A DNA stretch of 64,000 nucleotides from Microcaldota archaeon (lineage in GTDB: Archaea; Micrarchaeota; Micrarchaeia; Micrarchaeales; Micrarchaeaceae): assembly GCA_021845575.1 (NCBI GenBank), contig JAJZVQ010000002.1, forward strand, positions 1 through 64,000. The letters run 5' to 3'. Below are positions 17,129-26,314 of the stretch, piece after piece. Below the pieces are notes generated by a model. The model was not told the origin of the DNA, searched no databases, and worked only from the letters and a program-made list of their open reading frames with translations. Both the position numbers and the translations under genes were made by a program. Positions within the stretch are counted from its first letter, which is position 1, and each line of letters starts with the position of its first letter.

Positions 17129-18562
17129 ATGAATGATGATGGAATGACAAGCAAAAAGGGCGAAAATTTCTCGGAGTGGTATTCACAAGCTGTGCAAAAG
17201 GGAGAACTTGCGGATTACGGGCCCATACAAGGAACTATAGCGTTCAGGCCATATTCTTATGAGATATGGGAAATGATACAAAAAGAATTTGATGCCAGAA
17301 TTAAAAAGTTGGGGCATAAAAATGCATATTTCCCGCTGCTTATTCCTGAGAGTCTGCTTGACAAGGAGGCAGAGCATTTTGAGACATTTGTGCCTGAAGT
17401 CTTTTGGGTGGCATATAATGGGAATGCAAAGCTTGCCGAGAAATACGCAGTAAGGCCCACTTCAGAAACGATAATTTATTACTTTATGTCAAAATGGATA
17501 AGGAGCTGGAGGGATCTCCCATTGCTGCTTAACCAATGGTGCAATGTTCTTAGGGCAGAAATAAAAGCCACAAAGCCGTTCATACGAACGAGCGAATTCC
17601 TCTGGCAGGAGGGGCATACCGCACACGCGACAAAGGAGGAAGCTGAAAAAGAAGTTTTTACAATCTTGAGTATTTACAAGGAAATTGTGGAGGGATTGCT
17701 TGCTGTTCCCGTAATAATAGGAAAAAAGTCGGAAATGGAAAAATTTGCTGGAGCGGTATACACTACGACGCTTGAAGCCATGATGCCTGACGGCAAAGCC
17801 CTTCAGTGCGGCACCTCGCACTTCCTCGGGCAGAATTTTTCAAAGCCTTTTGAGGTTTCGTTTCTTGACAAGGAAGAAAAAAATGATTTTGTGTATACCA
17901 CATCGTGGGGGATATCGACAAGGCTTTTGGGTGCATTAATCATGGTGCACGGAGATGACAAAGGATTGGTGCTGCCGCCAAAAGTTGCGCCAATACAGGC
18001 GGTTATAGTCCCGATATATTATAACGAACAAGACAAAAAGAGGATTCTTGGCGAGGCAGAAAAGATAAAAGAAGAGCTGGGCGGTATAAGAATAGAGATG
18101 GACACCCGAGAAGGATATACTCCCGGTTGGAAATTTAATTATTGGGAGTTGAGAGGAGTGCCGCTGAGGATTGAGATAGGACCAAAGGATATTGAGAATA
18201 ATCAAGTGGTTATCTCCAAAAGAATAGACGGAAAAAAAGAAAAGGTTGGGCGAAGTGAATTAAAACAAAGGATTAAAGAGGAGCTTGAAAATGAGCAGGA
18301 ACAGATGTTTAAAAAGGCGAGGGCTTCACTTGATGGCAGCATAACGCAAGTTAGGACCTTTGATGAATTCAAAAAGGTATTGGAAACAAAAATGGGGTTT
18401 ATAAAAGTGAGCTGGTGTGCTTCGAAAGAATGTGAGGAAGGAATTAAAAATGAAACTACTGCGACATGCAGGGCGATACCGTTTGGCGAACAGGTGTTTT
18501 CAGACTGTGTATACTGCGGGAAAAAGGCAATAGAAGTAGCATTCTTTGCAAAATCCTATTGA
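17129..18562 (+). CDS. proS: Prolyl-tRNA synthetase (archaeal/eukaryotic type)
   Basis: A 477-aa class IIa synthetase attaching proline to tRNA-Pro. Motifs: RPTSETIIYYFMSKWIRSWRD, motif 2 region RTSEFLWQEGHTAHA, CGTSHFLGQNFSKPF, motif 3 WGISTRLLGALIMVHGD, followed by the anticodon-binding domain. The C-terminal zinc-like domain has CASKEC, TCRAIPFG and CVYCGKKA, and the chain ends in Tyr, as in the archaeal type. No bacterial editing insertion. Its end overlaps the convergent aminotransferase by 7 bases. Confidence 0.96.
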   Translation: MNDDGMTSKKGENFSEWYSQAVQKGELADYGPIQGTIAFRPYSYEIWEMIQKEFDARIKKLGHKNAYFPLLIPESLLDKEAEHFETFVPEVFWVAYNGNAKLAEKYAVRPTSETIIYYFMSKWIRSWRDLPLLLNQWCNVLRAEIKATKPFIRTSEFLWQEGHTAHATKEEAEKEVFTILSIYKEIVEGLLAVPVIIGKKSEMEKFAGAVYTTTLEAMMPDGKALQCGTSHFLGQNFSKPFEVSFLDKEEKNDFVYTTSWGISTRLLGALIMVHGDDKGLVLPPKVAPIQAVIVPIYYNEQDKKRILGEAEKIKEELGGIRIEMDTREGYTPGWKFNYWELRGVPLRIEIGPKDIENNQVVISKRIDGKKEKVGRSELKQRIKEELENEQEQMFKKARASLDGSITQVRTFDEFKKVLETKMGFIKVSWCASKECEEGIKNETTATCRAIPFGEQVFSDCVYCGKKAIEVAFFAKSY

Positions 18563-19872
18563 CGCTGTATTTTCAGTTTTTTCACAGCGTCTTCAAGTAT
18601 ATCCAATCCTTTCATAAGCGATTGTTCTGATATCGTGAGTGGCGGGATTATCCTTATCGAGGATTGCCCAGCAGGCAAAAGAAGCAGACCTTTATCGAAT
18701 GCATATTGTTTAAGCTTATCTCTTTCTTTTATTGCGGGTTCTTTTTTCTCTTTTGTTTTCACCAACTCAAGTCCTATCATCATGCCTATGCCCCGCACAT
18801 CGCCTATAATCTCATATTTGTCCATCATTTCATTAAGCCTTTTTGTTATTATTCCGCCTTTGTATTTTGCCATGTTTTCAAGGCTTTTTTTGTTTTTTGA
18901 TATATATTTTAATCCTTCAAGACCGCCTGCGATAGGCACTAAATTGCCTCCAAACGTCGTTGCATGGCTTCCTGCCGGAATGTCTCCTAATGCGGTTTTA
19001 GCTATTGTCACCCCTAAAGGCAGCCCCCCTCCAATAGCCTTGGCCATTGTATATATGTCTGCGGTAACATCGAAGTTGTCCAGTGCAAGAAATTTTCCAG
19101 TTCTCATATACCCTGCCTGGATTTCGTCATCGACAAGTAGAATTCCGTATTCGTCTGCTAACCTTTTTAATTCTTTGAAGTAATCCTTTGGAGGAACGAT
19201 ATAACCGCCCTCTCCTTGTATTGGTTCAAAAAATATTGCTGAGACTTCTTCTCCAGCGACTTCTTTGGAAAGAGGATACTTTCTTATGTAATCTATGCAT
19301 GAGAAGCCGCACCCGGGGTATTTCTGGTTAAAAGGGCATCTATAACAATAAGGGTATGGGGTGTGAACCGTGTTTGGAAACGGGCCGAAATGCTCTCTTT
19401 GCACTATTCGTGATGCAGTCAAACCTAACGAGCCCGCGCTTCTTCCATGAAATGAATTATAAAATGCGAGGATGTACTGCCTTTTTGTAAATAATTTGGA
19501 GAATTTTATTGCAGCCTCATTGGCTTCTGTTCCGGAATTGGAAAGAAACATTCTTCCAAAACCTCTCGGCAAAAACTTGAGCAGGTATTCGGCGAATTCG
19601 AGGGGAAGTTCGGAATAATAATCAGTAAACGCGGCGTGCATGAGCTTGTCTATCTGCCTTTTCATCGCATTTTTTACGTTTAAGGATGAATTTATCCCTA
19701 AATTGTATACAGATATAAAACTCGAAAAATCTATGAATTTTCTGCCAGTTATATCATAGGCAAAATCTCCTTCGCCTTTTTCTGCGACAAAATTATAAGA
19801 TTGTCTTGTGGTTGTCATAAAGAGCTGTTTGTCTTTTTTTATTATCTTATTTATTTTATCTTCAGCTTTCAT
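18556..19872 (-). CDS. Class III aminotransferase (4-aminobutyrate/ornithine type)
   Basis: A 438-aa PLP-dependent omega-aminotransferase. Seen are the SNSGTEANEAAIKFSKLFT cofactor-binding block, FYNSFHGRS, EPIQGEGGYIVPP, VDDEIQAGYMRTGKF, and MAKAIGGGLPLGV with the Schiff-base Lys. The Cys-rich insertion TPYPYCYRCPF resembles archaeal ornithine/4-aminobutyrate aminotransferases and amino-acid racemases of this class. The real substrate could be ornithine, GABA, lysine or another amine. Faces proS; the ADP-forming synthetase genes lie just upstream in the same direction, 4 bases apart. Confidence 0.87.
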   Translation of the reverse strand: MKAEDKINKIIKKDKQLFMTTTRQSYNFVAEKGEGDFAYDITGRKFIDFSSFISVYNLGINSSLNVKNAMKRQIDKLMHAAFTDYYSELPLEFAEYLLKFLPRGFGRMFLSNSGTEANEAAIKFSKLFTKRQYILAFYNSFHGRSAGSLGLTASRIVQREHFGPFPNTVHTPYPYCYRCPFNQKYPGCGFSCIDYIRKYPLSKEVAGEEVSAIFFEPIQGEGGYIVPPKDYFKELKRLADEYGILLVDDEIQAGYMRTGKFLALDNFDVTADIYTMAKAIGGGLPLGVTIAKTALGDIPAGSHATTFGGNLVPIAGGLEGLKYISKNKKSLENMAKYKGGIITKRLNEMMDKYEIIGDVRGIGMMIGLELVKTKEKKEPAIKERDKLKQYAFDKGLLLLPAGQSSIRIIPPLTISEQSLMKGLDILEDAVKKLKIQRQ

Positions 19873-19876
19873 TTTG

Positions 19877-21310
19877 TCATCTTTTTATCCTTGCTGGTTT
19901 GCCTTCATTTTTTGACTTGTATTCGTAATAATTCAAAAGCGCTGCCAATGCCCGGGCAGCCCTTTCCGGAGAAGGGTAAACAGGGATTCCTGAACTTTCC
20001 ATCATATCCTTGTGGGCTTTGGTGTAGTTGCCACCAGGGCTTACCACAACCATTGGTTTTTTCATCAATGTGCCAAAATGTATCAGGCTTGCAGCGACTC
20101 TGGAATCTGCACCGGGAGTCTGAAACAGCGCTACTGCCATAATCGCATCAACATTCGGATCATTGCTAATTATATTAAGTGCGTCGTTGAATCTTTTGTC
20201 GTTTGCATCGCCTGCCATATCTAGTGGGAGCTTGATATTTACTATTGGCGGCATTGATTCCCTTAGCTGTTTTTTTGATTTGTCTGCCAGCTCTGGCTGG
20301 ATTAATCCATTATTGTATATTGAATCGGTCGCAAGGACACCGACTCCCCCGCCATTCGTAATTATTGCAACCCTTTTTCCTTTTAAAAGAGGTTGTGTTT
20401 CAAATATCTTTGCAAAATCCAGAATATCATCAAGGCTGTCCGCTTTTATTATCCCTGTCTGCTTGAATACCGCTTCGTATGCTTCGTAACTTCCAGCTAA
20501 TGATGCAGTGTGAGAATGGGCAGCCCCGGCACCCGCATTGGTAGTTCCTCCCTTTATGACAATTATCGGCTTTTTAATGCTTGTAGACTTTGCCGCCTTC
20601 ATGAATTCTTTCCCGCGCTTTACGCCCTCTATATAAAATATGATTACTTTTGTATCATTATCCTTTTCCAGGTACTCCAATATGTCTACTTCATCTATGT
20701 CTATGGCATTGCCATAAGAGATAAATTTGGCAAGCCCGAATCCCTCATTTGCGATCATATCTAATACAGAACTGCCTACTGCACCGCTTTGAGATGCAAA
20801 ACTTACTCCGCCTATTCTCGGTCTGTCTATTTTAAATGTTGGAAGAAATAGTGTGTCGACCCTGGATTTCGGATCCATGACTCCTAAGCAATTTGGACCT
20901 AAAATCGTAAAATTATGTTTGTTTGATATTTTTAACAGGCTTTCTTGGAGGTTTATCTCTCCGACCTCTGCAAAACCTCCGCTTACTATTATAGTTGTCT
21001 TTACCTTCGCAAGCCCGCATTCTTCAAGAATTTTTGGCACGACTTTTGCCGGAACCGCGATAACTGCCAGATCTATGTCTTCTTTTATATCTAGAATTGA
21101 TTTGTATGCATCTATCCCTATGATTTTGCCTCCTTTTTCTACATTTATATTTACTGGATATAACTTGCCCGAATAACCAACGTCAAGATAATTTTGGGTT
21201 ATTATGTGACCCACTTTATCCGGATTGTTTGACGCGCCTATTATCGCAACGCTTTTGGGGTGCATCATATATTCAAAACTTTTGTATTTGCTTGTCATAC
21301 CTACCATCAT
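19877..21310 (-). CDS. ADP-forming acyl-CoA synthetase, alpha subunit
   Basis: A 477-aa alpha subunit of acetyl-CoA synthetase (ADP-forming), converting acyl-CoA, ADP and phosphate to acid, ATP and CoA. The CoA-binding N-terminus reads SVAIIGASNNPDKVGHII; the middle has GPNCLGVMDP and SFASQSGAVGSSVLDM; the phosphohistidine segment is AHSHTASLAGSYEAYEAVF; then IITNGGGVGVLATD. Length is right for a separate alpha subunit. Overlaps the beta gene by 4 bases. Gives substrate-level phosphorylation from peptide or sugar breakdown. Confidence 0.92.
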   Translation of the reverse strand: MMVGMTSKYKSFEYMMHPKSVAIIGASNNPDKVGHIITQNYLDVGYSGKLYPVNINVEKGGKIIGIDAYKSILDIKEDIDLAVIAVPAKVVPKILEECGLAKVKTTIIVSGGFAEVGEINLQESLLKISNKHNFTILGPNCLGVMDPKSRVDTLFLPTFKIDRPRIGGVSFASQSGAVGSSVLDMIANEGFGLAKFISYGNAIDIDEVDILEYLEKDNDTKVIIFYIEGVKRGKEFMKAAKSTSIKKPIIVIKGGTTNAGAGAAHSHTASLAGSYEAYEAVFKQTGIIKADSLDDILDFAKIFETQPLLKGKRVAIITNGGGVGVLATDSIYNNGLIQPELADKSKKQLRESMPPIVNIKLPLDMAGDANDKRFNDALNIISNDPNVDAIMAVALFQTPGADSRVAASLIHFGTLMKKPMVVVSPGGNYTKAHKDMMESSGIPVYPSPERAARALAALLNYYEYKSKNEGKPARIKR

Positions 21311-21930
21311 TTTAATATTCTTATGTCGACTGCATGATAAGTTCCATCATGAAGTATTATCGGATTCAGGTCGAGTTCCTTGATATCGTTATTTACCAAC
21401 ATACTCGATGTCTTAAGTAAAATTTCTTCGAGCATTTTTTTTTCTTCTTCGGTTTTTGCTATTATATCCTTGGATTTTAATTCGCCTATCATTGCTTCTG
21501 CATCATTTTTGCTTATTGGGCATACCCTTAACGAGAAATCTTTGAATGCTTCTACATATATCCCGCCTAAACCAATTAAAACGAGTTTCCCGAATTGAGG
21601 GTCTTCTCTTCCCCCCACAATAATTTCTTTGTTTTCGCTGTTGTGCTGTATCATTTTCTGTATTATCATTTTGTAGGGCTTGTATTTCGCGGCTTTTTCT
21701 TTAAGAGATTCGAAGGTTTTTTTGATTTGATTTTCGCCGTTTATATTTAGCGCAACCAGGCCGCTTTTTGTTTTATGCAGGGCTTTATCCGAAAGTGCTT
21801 TCATAACTATCGGTTTGCCGTCTGAAAACTTTATTGCTTCTCCTGAATTTGATATGTATCTGCTTTCTATCGATTTTATTTTATATTTTTCTAGTAGCGC
21901 ATGCGCTTCGATATAGTCCATTAGTTTCAT
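21307..21930 (-). CDS. ADP-forming acyl-CoA synthetase, beta subunit (ATP-grasp)
   Basis: A 207-aa ATP-grasp protein, the nucleotide-binding partner of the alpha subunit encoded next. Motifs: MKALSDKALHKTKSGLV, the second-loop IIVGGREDPQFGKLVLIGLGG and the C-terminal KELDLNPIILHDG, in which Asp/Asn bind metal. The size (usual about 230) and the order beta-alpha with a 4-base overlap fit an archaeal heteromeric enzyme. Confidence 0.92.
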   Translation of the reverse strand: MKLMDYIEAHALLEKYKIKSIESRYISNSGEAIKFSDGKPIVMKALSDKALHKTKSGLVALNINGENQIKKTFESLKEKAAKYKPYKMIIQKMIQHNSENKEIIVGGREDPQFGKLVLIGLGGIYVEAFKDFSLRVCPISKNDAEAMIGELKSKDIIAKTEEEKKMLEEILLKTSSMLVNNDIKELDLNPIILHDGTYHAVDIRILK

Positions 21931-22045
21931 TATACCACAAATTCCTAAGTAATATTATATTTATACATAAAATAATAAAAAACAACCACTAATTTTATTA
22001 TAGCGGATTTGATAATAATCGTGTAATAAGGTCATTCGAATGGGC

Positions 22046-23299
22046 TCAATCAAGTTTTATAATATCTCCGACTTTTGGAGCGTAAGCCTCATAACCTTCT
22101 TCTTTGAGTTGTTCTGCAAAATGCATTGTATTTTCTTTATCCCCATGAACGCATATTACAATTTCAGGAGAGCTTTCTTTTATGTATCTATGTAAATCAG
22201 CATTCCCTGAATGCGCTGAAAAATCGTATATTTCGAAGGGGGTGGTTATCTTTGTTTTTCTGTTATCAGAAATTATATAGCTGTTATTTATAAGTGTATA
22301 CCCATTTGTCCCTTCTACCTGGTAACCGGTTATGAATATCTTTGATTTTGAATTTAGTCTTTTTATGTAATTCAATACCGGGCCGCCGTTTAGCATTCCC
22401 GCAGTAGTTAAAATTATATTAGGCCCGTTAGTCGCCTCTTTTCTTGTGTTAATGTCTTCTATCCATGTGGCCTCTTGCATTGCATTAGATAATATATCTG
22501 AATTTCTTATAAATCTTTGATTTGATAGCACTATTTTAGTGGCTGCCTTTGACATTCCATCAATAAATAAATTTTCTGCGAGATTGTTTTCATAAATTAT
22601 GGAAATTAGTTCTTGGCTTCTACCTACCGCAAAAGCGGGCAATAATGCTGTTCCTCCGCTCTCCAATGTTTCATTTATGTCTTTTATAAATTTTTTAATC
22701 AATTCTTCCCTGTCTGGATGCTCTTTAGACTCGTATGTTGATTCTGTTATAAGTACATCGCTTTTGACTATTTCAGCGCCTTTGTGAAGTGTTTGTGGGG
22801 ATAATTTAAAATCTCCGGTATACACAACTCTTTTATTTTTGGTTGCCTCTTTCCTTTCTATTGAAGTTATTGAACTGCCGCTTATGTGACCTGCATCATA
22901 AAGTTTTATATTAAAATTAGCAAAATTTAGCTCCTCGTGATACTCCATTTGAACGAATTCGTTCTTGAATAAATTAACTTGTTTCTTGTAATATGCAGGT
23001 TTTATTCGTTTCTTTTTCATGACGTTTATCGCATCATCAAGGAGTAATCCTGAAAGATCTAATGTAGGTTTTGTTCCGAATGTGGGGACATGCTGATTAA
23101 AATACAGGGCGGGTACATAACCGCTATGGTCTAGATGTGAATGGCTTAACACTAGAGCGTCTATTTTTGGTATTTCTATAGGATATTTGTTTTCATTGTC
23201 GATTTTTATTCCAAAATCCATCATTATGGATTTTTCATCCTTTAAAAGTATTGCAGATCTGCCGACTTCTTGCGCGCCTCCGAAAAATTTAAAAATCAT
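22046..23299 (-). CDS. Beta-CASP metallo-beta-lactamase RNase
   Basis: A 417-aa RNA-processing nuclease from the CPSF73/RNase J family. The start at MIFKFFGGAQEVGRSA is the family's usual beginning; the longer reading adds implausible hydrophobic residues. Metal motif SHSHLDHSGYVP, then DAGHISGS, YTGDF, ESTY, the beta-CASP block LLPAFAVGRSQEL, TTAGMLNGGPVL and FSAHSG, and the final His in VHGDKENT. There are no N-terminal KH domains, so it resembles archaeal aCPSF2/small beta-CASP nucleases. Probably acts in mRNA turnover or maturation. Confidence 0.92.
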   Translation of the reverse strand: MIFKFFGGAQEVGRSAILLKDEKSIMMDFGIKIDNENKYPIEIPKIDALVLSHSHLDHSGYVPALYFNQHVPTFGTKPTLDLSGLLLDDAINVMKKKRIKPAYYKKQVNLFKNEFVQMEYHEELNFANFNIKLYDAGHISGSSITSIERKEATKNKRVVYTGDFKLSPQTLHKGAEIVKSDVLITESTYESKEHPDREELIKKFIKDINETLESGGTALLPAFAVGRSQELISIIYENNLAENLFIDGMSKAATKIVLSNQRFIRNSDILSNAMQEATWIEDINTRKEATNGPNIILTTAGMLNGGPVLNYIKRLNSKSKIFITGYQVEGTNGYTLINNSYIISDNRKTKITTPFEIYDFSAHSGNADLHRYIKESSPEIVICVHGDKENTMHFAEQLKEEGYEAYAPKVGDIIKLD

Positions 23300-23415
23300 T
23301 AGATTACCAATAAAAAGAGCTTCAAATTTAAAATATCTAAAAAGTATGTATATACTAATTTGTCTGCATATGTATAAAAATATTACTTTACATATAAAAT
23401 AGACCAGTGGTTTAT

Positions 23416-24036
23416 ATGGCTGATGAACCAAATTTTGTAGATTTGTTTGCTTTGACTAAGATTACCTCGGAATCAGTAGTTGAAAGATTTGGAAGTTCTA
23501 TAAATTCTTCTTTCTTTGATGGTTCAAATATACTTGGAGGCTTGAGGATAAAAGGCTTGATAGACTTTACTACCACAATGGGCAGCCAGAATTCGATAGT
23601 TATAACAGATTCTGGGAGAAAATTACTTGATGACGCGAATAAAAAAGCCGCAGAACCTATCGACCAGCTTGATACTACAATCTTATTGCAGCTTTCAAAT
23701 GGCAAAAGAACTGTAAATGATATTTCAGGTGTGATTAACATAAGTAGCAAGGATCTTGCGGTACATCTTTATAAAATAAATGCTCAAAACTATGCATCTG
23801 CAGAATTTAGAAATGGAATATTAAATATAAGCCTGACAGAAAAAGGCTTCATGCAAATAAATAGTAAAAATGAACCCTCAGTAACCCTTAATAAGCCAAC
23901 AAACACAGGGATTAATACAAAAGAGAGTTATACTGTCGAAAATGAAGCAAAACATTTTAATCTTGAATTTATTGTTATAGGCGTAGTGATTATAGTTGTT
24001 ATTATAGCGATTTTGCTGTTATTTAACCTCGTATAG
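23416..24036 (+). CDS. Tail-anchored winged-helix protein
   Basis: About 206 aa. Residues 1-75 and about 85-150 look like two successive winged-helix units (LIDFTTTMGSQNSIVITDSGRKLLDDA and TTILLQLSNGKRTVNDISGVINIS; then LTEKGFMQI), followed by a linker and a C-terminal membrane helix (FIVIGVVIIVVIIAILLLFNLV). The layout is a cytoplasmic DNA-binding-like module fixed to the membrane. Start ATG at 23416, with GTGGT upstream. No known family recognised; divergent from the beta-CASP nuclease. Confidence 0.7.
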   Translation: MADEPNFVDLFALTKITSESVVERFGSSINSSFFDGSNILGGLRIKGLIDFTTTMGSQNSIVITDSGRKLLDDANKKAAEPIDQLDTTILLQLSNGKRTVNDISGVINISSKDLAVHLYKINAQNYASAEFRNGILNISLTEKGFMQINSKNEPSVTLNKPTNTGINTKESYTVENEAKHFNLEFIVIGVVIIVVIIAILLLFNLV

Positions 24037-24090
24037 CAGGTTTCCCTTCAATAATTGGAGGTATTTCACTATATAATTTATTGATTGTAG

Positions 24091-25056
24091 TCAAACTAAA
24101 TTTGCTGCGGCAGACATTACCGGAAGGATTATTGTGGCGTCTCCGTCTATTGTCACATATTTGGCTTTTTCTTTTACCTTTCCCCATGATACTGCTTCGG
24201 TTAGCCTTGCACCTGAAAGACTTCCATCAAACTGTGTTGCAGTCGTTATATAAACTGCATAATCCAGACCTCCCTTAAATTGATTCCACCATATTACATG
24301 ATGCTTGCTTATTCCGCCCCCAATCATCAATGCTCCTGTCTTCTTGTTGTCAAATGCGATATTGCTCAACATGAGTTCGTCCTTAATCAAATCGAGTTTA
24401 AATTTATGGTCTTGGGAAAATATTGCGAGCTGTGTTCCGAATGCTCCGTCCAATATGCCGGGATTGAATATTGGCACCTTGTGAAGATACGCTTGCCTTA
24501 GTATTGAGTCGTGGTCATTGATTCTTTTTCCAAATTCGTATGCAAGTTCGGATGGGCTATATTCGATTTTTGAATTTTCTTTTGAGTATATGTCTTTCAT
24601 TATCGCCCCGAATGCGTTTTCGACTTTTTGCCCGTATTCTTTATTTTCAATAAAAACATTTCCTAGTCTGTATATTCCTAATTCATGAAGTTTTGAATCG
24701 TCGGCCTCGAATCTGCCTATTGAATATTTTCCGCCAAAGGATCTTGCTATATCGTGATCGAGTGTTCCGCCTGTTGTGATTATTGCATCAAAATATTTGA
24801 CCAGTGAGGATATGACACCCCTTGTTCCGGTTGCGATTATATCCGCTGGGAAGGATAGAAAATTAAAAGAATTGCTGTCATTAATCATCTCTTTTAATAT
24901 TTTGGTTCCCTCTACCATATGTTGGCCGGAAAAGCCGCCTATTTTTTCCATTGAATTTAAAAGTGCTGAAACTTTCATGTCCTTTTTTATCTTTACGTCC
25001 TTTACTTCATATTTTATGAGCAATTTTTTCATTTTTTTATCTTTTATGGACTCCAT
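24091..25056 (-). CDS. dys: Deoxyhypusine synthase
   Basis: A 321-aa enzyme transferring the aminobutyl part of spermidine to a lysine of aIF5A. Motifs: FPADIIATGTRGVISSLVKYFDAIITTGGTLDHD spread over 68-102, FNPGILDGAFGTQ, GALMIGGGISKHHVIWWNQF, VYITTATQFDGSLSGA and TEAVSWGKVK, which carries the catalytic lysine. Full length for archaea. Single gene between two plus-strand genes of unknown function; aIF5A is not in the window. Confidence 0.94.
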   Translation of the reverse strand: MESIKDKKMKKLLIKYEVKDVKIKKDMKVSALLNSMEKIGGFSGQHMVEGTKILKEMINDSNSFNFLSFPADIIATGTRGVISSLVKYFDAIITTGGTLDHDIARSFGGKYSIGRFEADDSKLHELGIYRLGNVFIENKEYGQKVENAFGAIMKDIYSKENSKIEYSPSELAYEFGKRINDHDSILRQAYLHKVPIFNPGILDGAFGTQLAIFSQDHKFKLDLIKDELMLSNIAFDNKKTGALMIGGGISKHHVIWWNQFKGGLDYAVYITTATQFDGSLSGARLTEAVSWGKVKEKAKYVTIDGDATIILPVMSAAANLV

Positions 25057-25120
25057 ATTATAACCATAAATATTTGTATTACCTAATAATATTTATAAAT
25101 TTATTAATAAAGGCGGGTCT

Positions 25121-26254
25121 GTGGGTAATAGTTCGGTAAAAAATAATGGCATAAAAAAACACATTAAGAAAAAAAATCTTGAATCATCGGGACCATCTTA
25201 TGACCTGAAGATAGATAAATTACACCTTGCGATTGCGATCATTCTTATAGTGGCTGCGTTTATTGTAGTATTATTGTCTTTTTGGCATGCACAAAGTCAT
25301 ACAAATGCAAGTTCGACTACTACACTGCAAAATCAAAGTGTACAAAAAGTTTCTAGAAGCTTGTTTATAAATGGAATAAATAAATTTAACGAAACAAAAA
25401 ATATTGAAGTGTCATACACCTTAAACATGTCGGGTGAATATGGTTTTAAGATACCTGTTTTGATTAATTTATATAAACTATTTAATAATACAAAAATCGA
25501 CTTAAAAATTCCTTCGGTTAATTATGAAATAGCAATCTATTCTGAAAATAATGAAGAGGTAACATGTGATATCTCAAATTTAAGTAATGCTGCTTGTAAT
25601 ATAAGCAAAATAAACTATTATAAAAAGATAATGTTATTTGGCAAGAATGTGAGTTTTTTGGATAATATGTCCATTGATTATATTAACAAAAGCACAATAT
25701 TGGGGAACAGCTGTTCAGATTTTAATATAATGATACCTAATAATATAATGAAAAATATTAGTGGGTTGTCTAGTGAAATACAGCCTGCTTACCCCCAACA
25801 GTCAGATTTAACATATACCGAAAATATATGCCTTAACAAAACGTACGGATTCCCGGCTTATATTAATTTATTGCAATCCGCGAATTTTGGAAATGAGACA
25901 ACCTCTATTTTTTCCATGACTGCCACCAATAATTCTGTCGGAATGGTAAATAACAGTGAATTTTTGTTGCCAGTGCCTTTTTTGGTCAAGAGCGATGCGT
26001 ATTGCAATAGTAGTGGAATTACCCTCAATTTTACTCCTTTAATAAACCTATCTAATCCTAAACTCATTATAAATATTTCAAATTATAATTATAACAAAAG
26101 TATTGAAGTTAATAAGATACTGAAAGGCAATTATATCTCCTTTGGCAATTACTCAATAAATATTAATTCGACTTCTGATAAAGGTATGGAGCCGAATTAT
26201 TTGAATGTGTGCAGAGACAATTATTGCACACATAGTGTTTGTTACGCACCATAA
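25121..26254 (+). CDS. Secreted/membrane-anchored glycoprotein-like protein (paralogue of the 14.9 kb gene)
   Basis: A 377-aa protein from a GTG start, with a basic N-terminus, one membrane segment (LAIAIILIVAAFIVVLLSF, about residues 37-55) and a long external part full of Asn-X-Ser/Thr sequons. It shares with the 14.9 kb protein the spacing of cysteines and the blocks listed there, but lacks the Ser/Thr tail. The C-terminus ends in a Cys-containing segment (CRDNYCTHSVCYAP). Function unknown; likely surface-exposed. Upstream is an AT-rich promoter region with TTTATAAATTTATTAATAAA. Confidence 0.75.
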   Translation: MGNSSVKNNGIKKHIKKKNLESSGPSYDLKIDKLHLAIAIILIVAAFIVVLLSFWHAQSHTNASSTTTLQNQSVQKVSRSLFINGINKFNETKNIEVSYTLNMSGEYGFKIPVLINLYKLFNNTKIDLKIPSVNYEIAIYSENNEEVTCDISNLSNAACNISKINYYKKIMLFGKNVSFLDNMSIDYINKSTILGNSCSDFNIMIPNNIMKNISGLSSEIQPAYPQQSDLTYTENICLNKTYGFPAYINLLQSANFGNETTSIFSMTATNNSVGMVNNSEFLLPVPFLVKSDAYCNSSGITLNFTPLINLSNPKLIINISNYNYNKSIEVNKILKGNYISFGNYSININSTSDKGMEPNYLNVCRDNYCTHSVCYAP

Positions 26255-26314
26255 AAATGCAGAGTAAATTCATTAAGAAAGGGTATAGAATTTGGATAGG
26301 ATTTAATACGTTAT

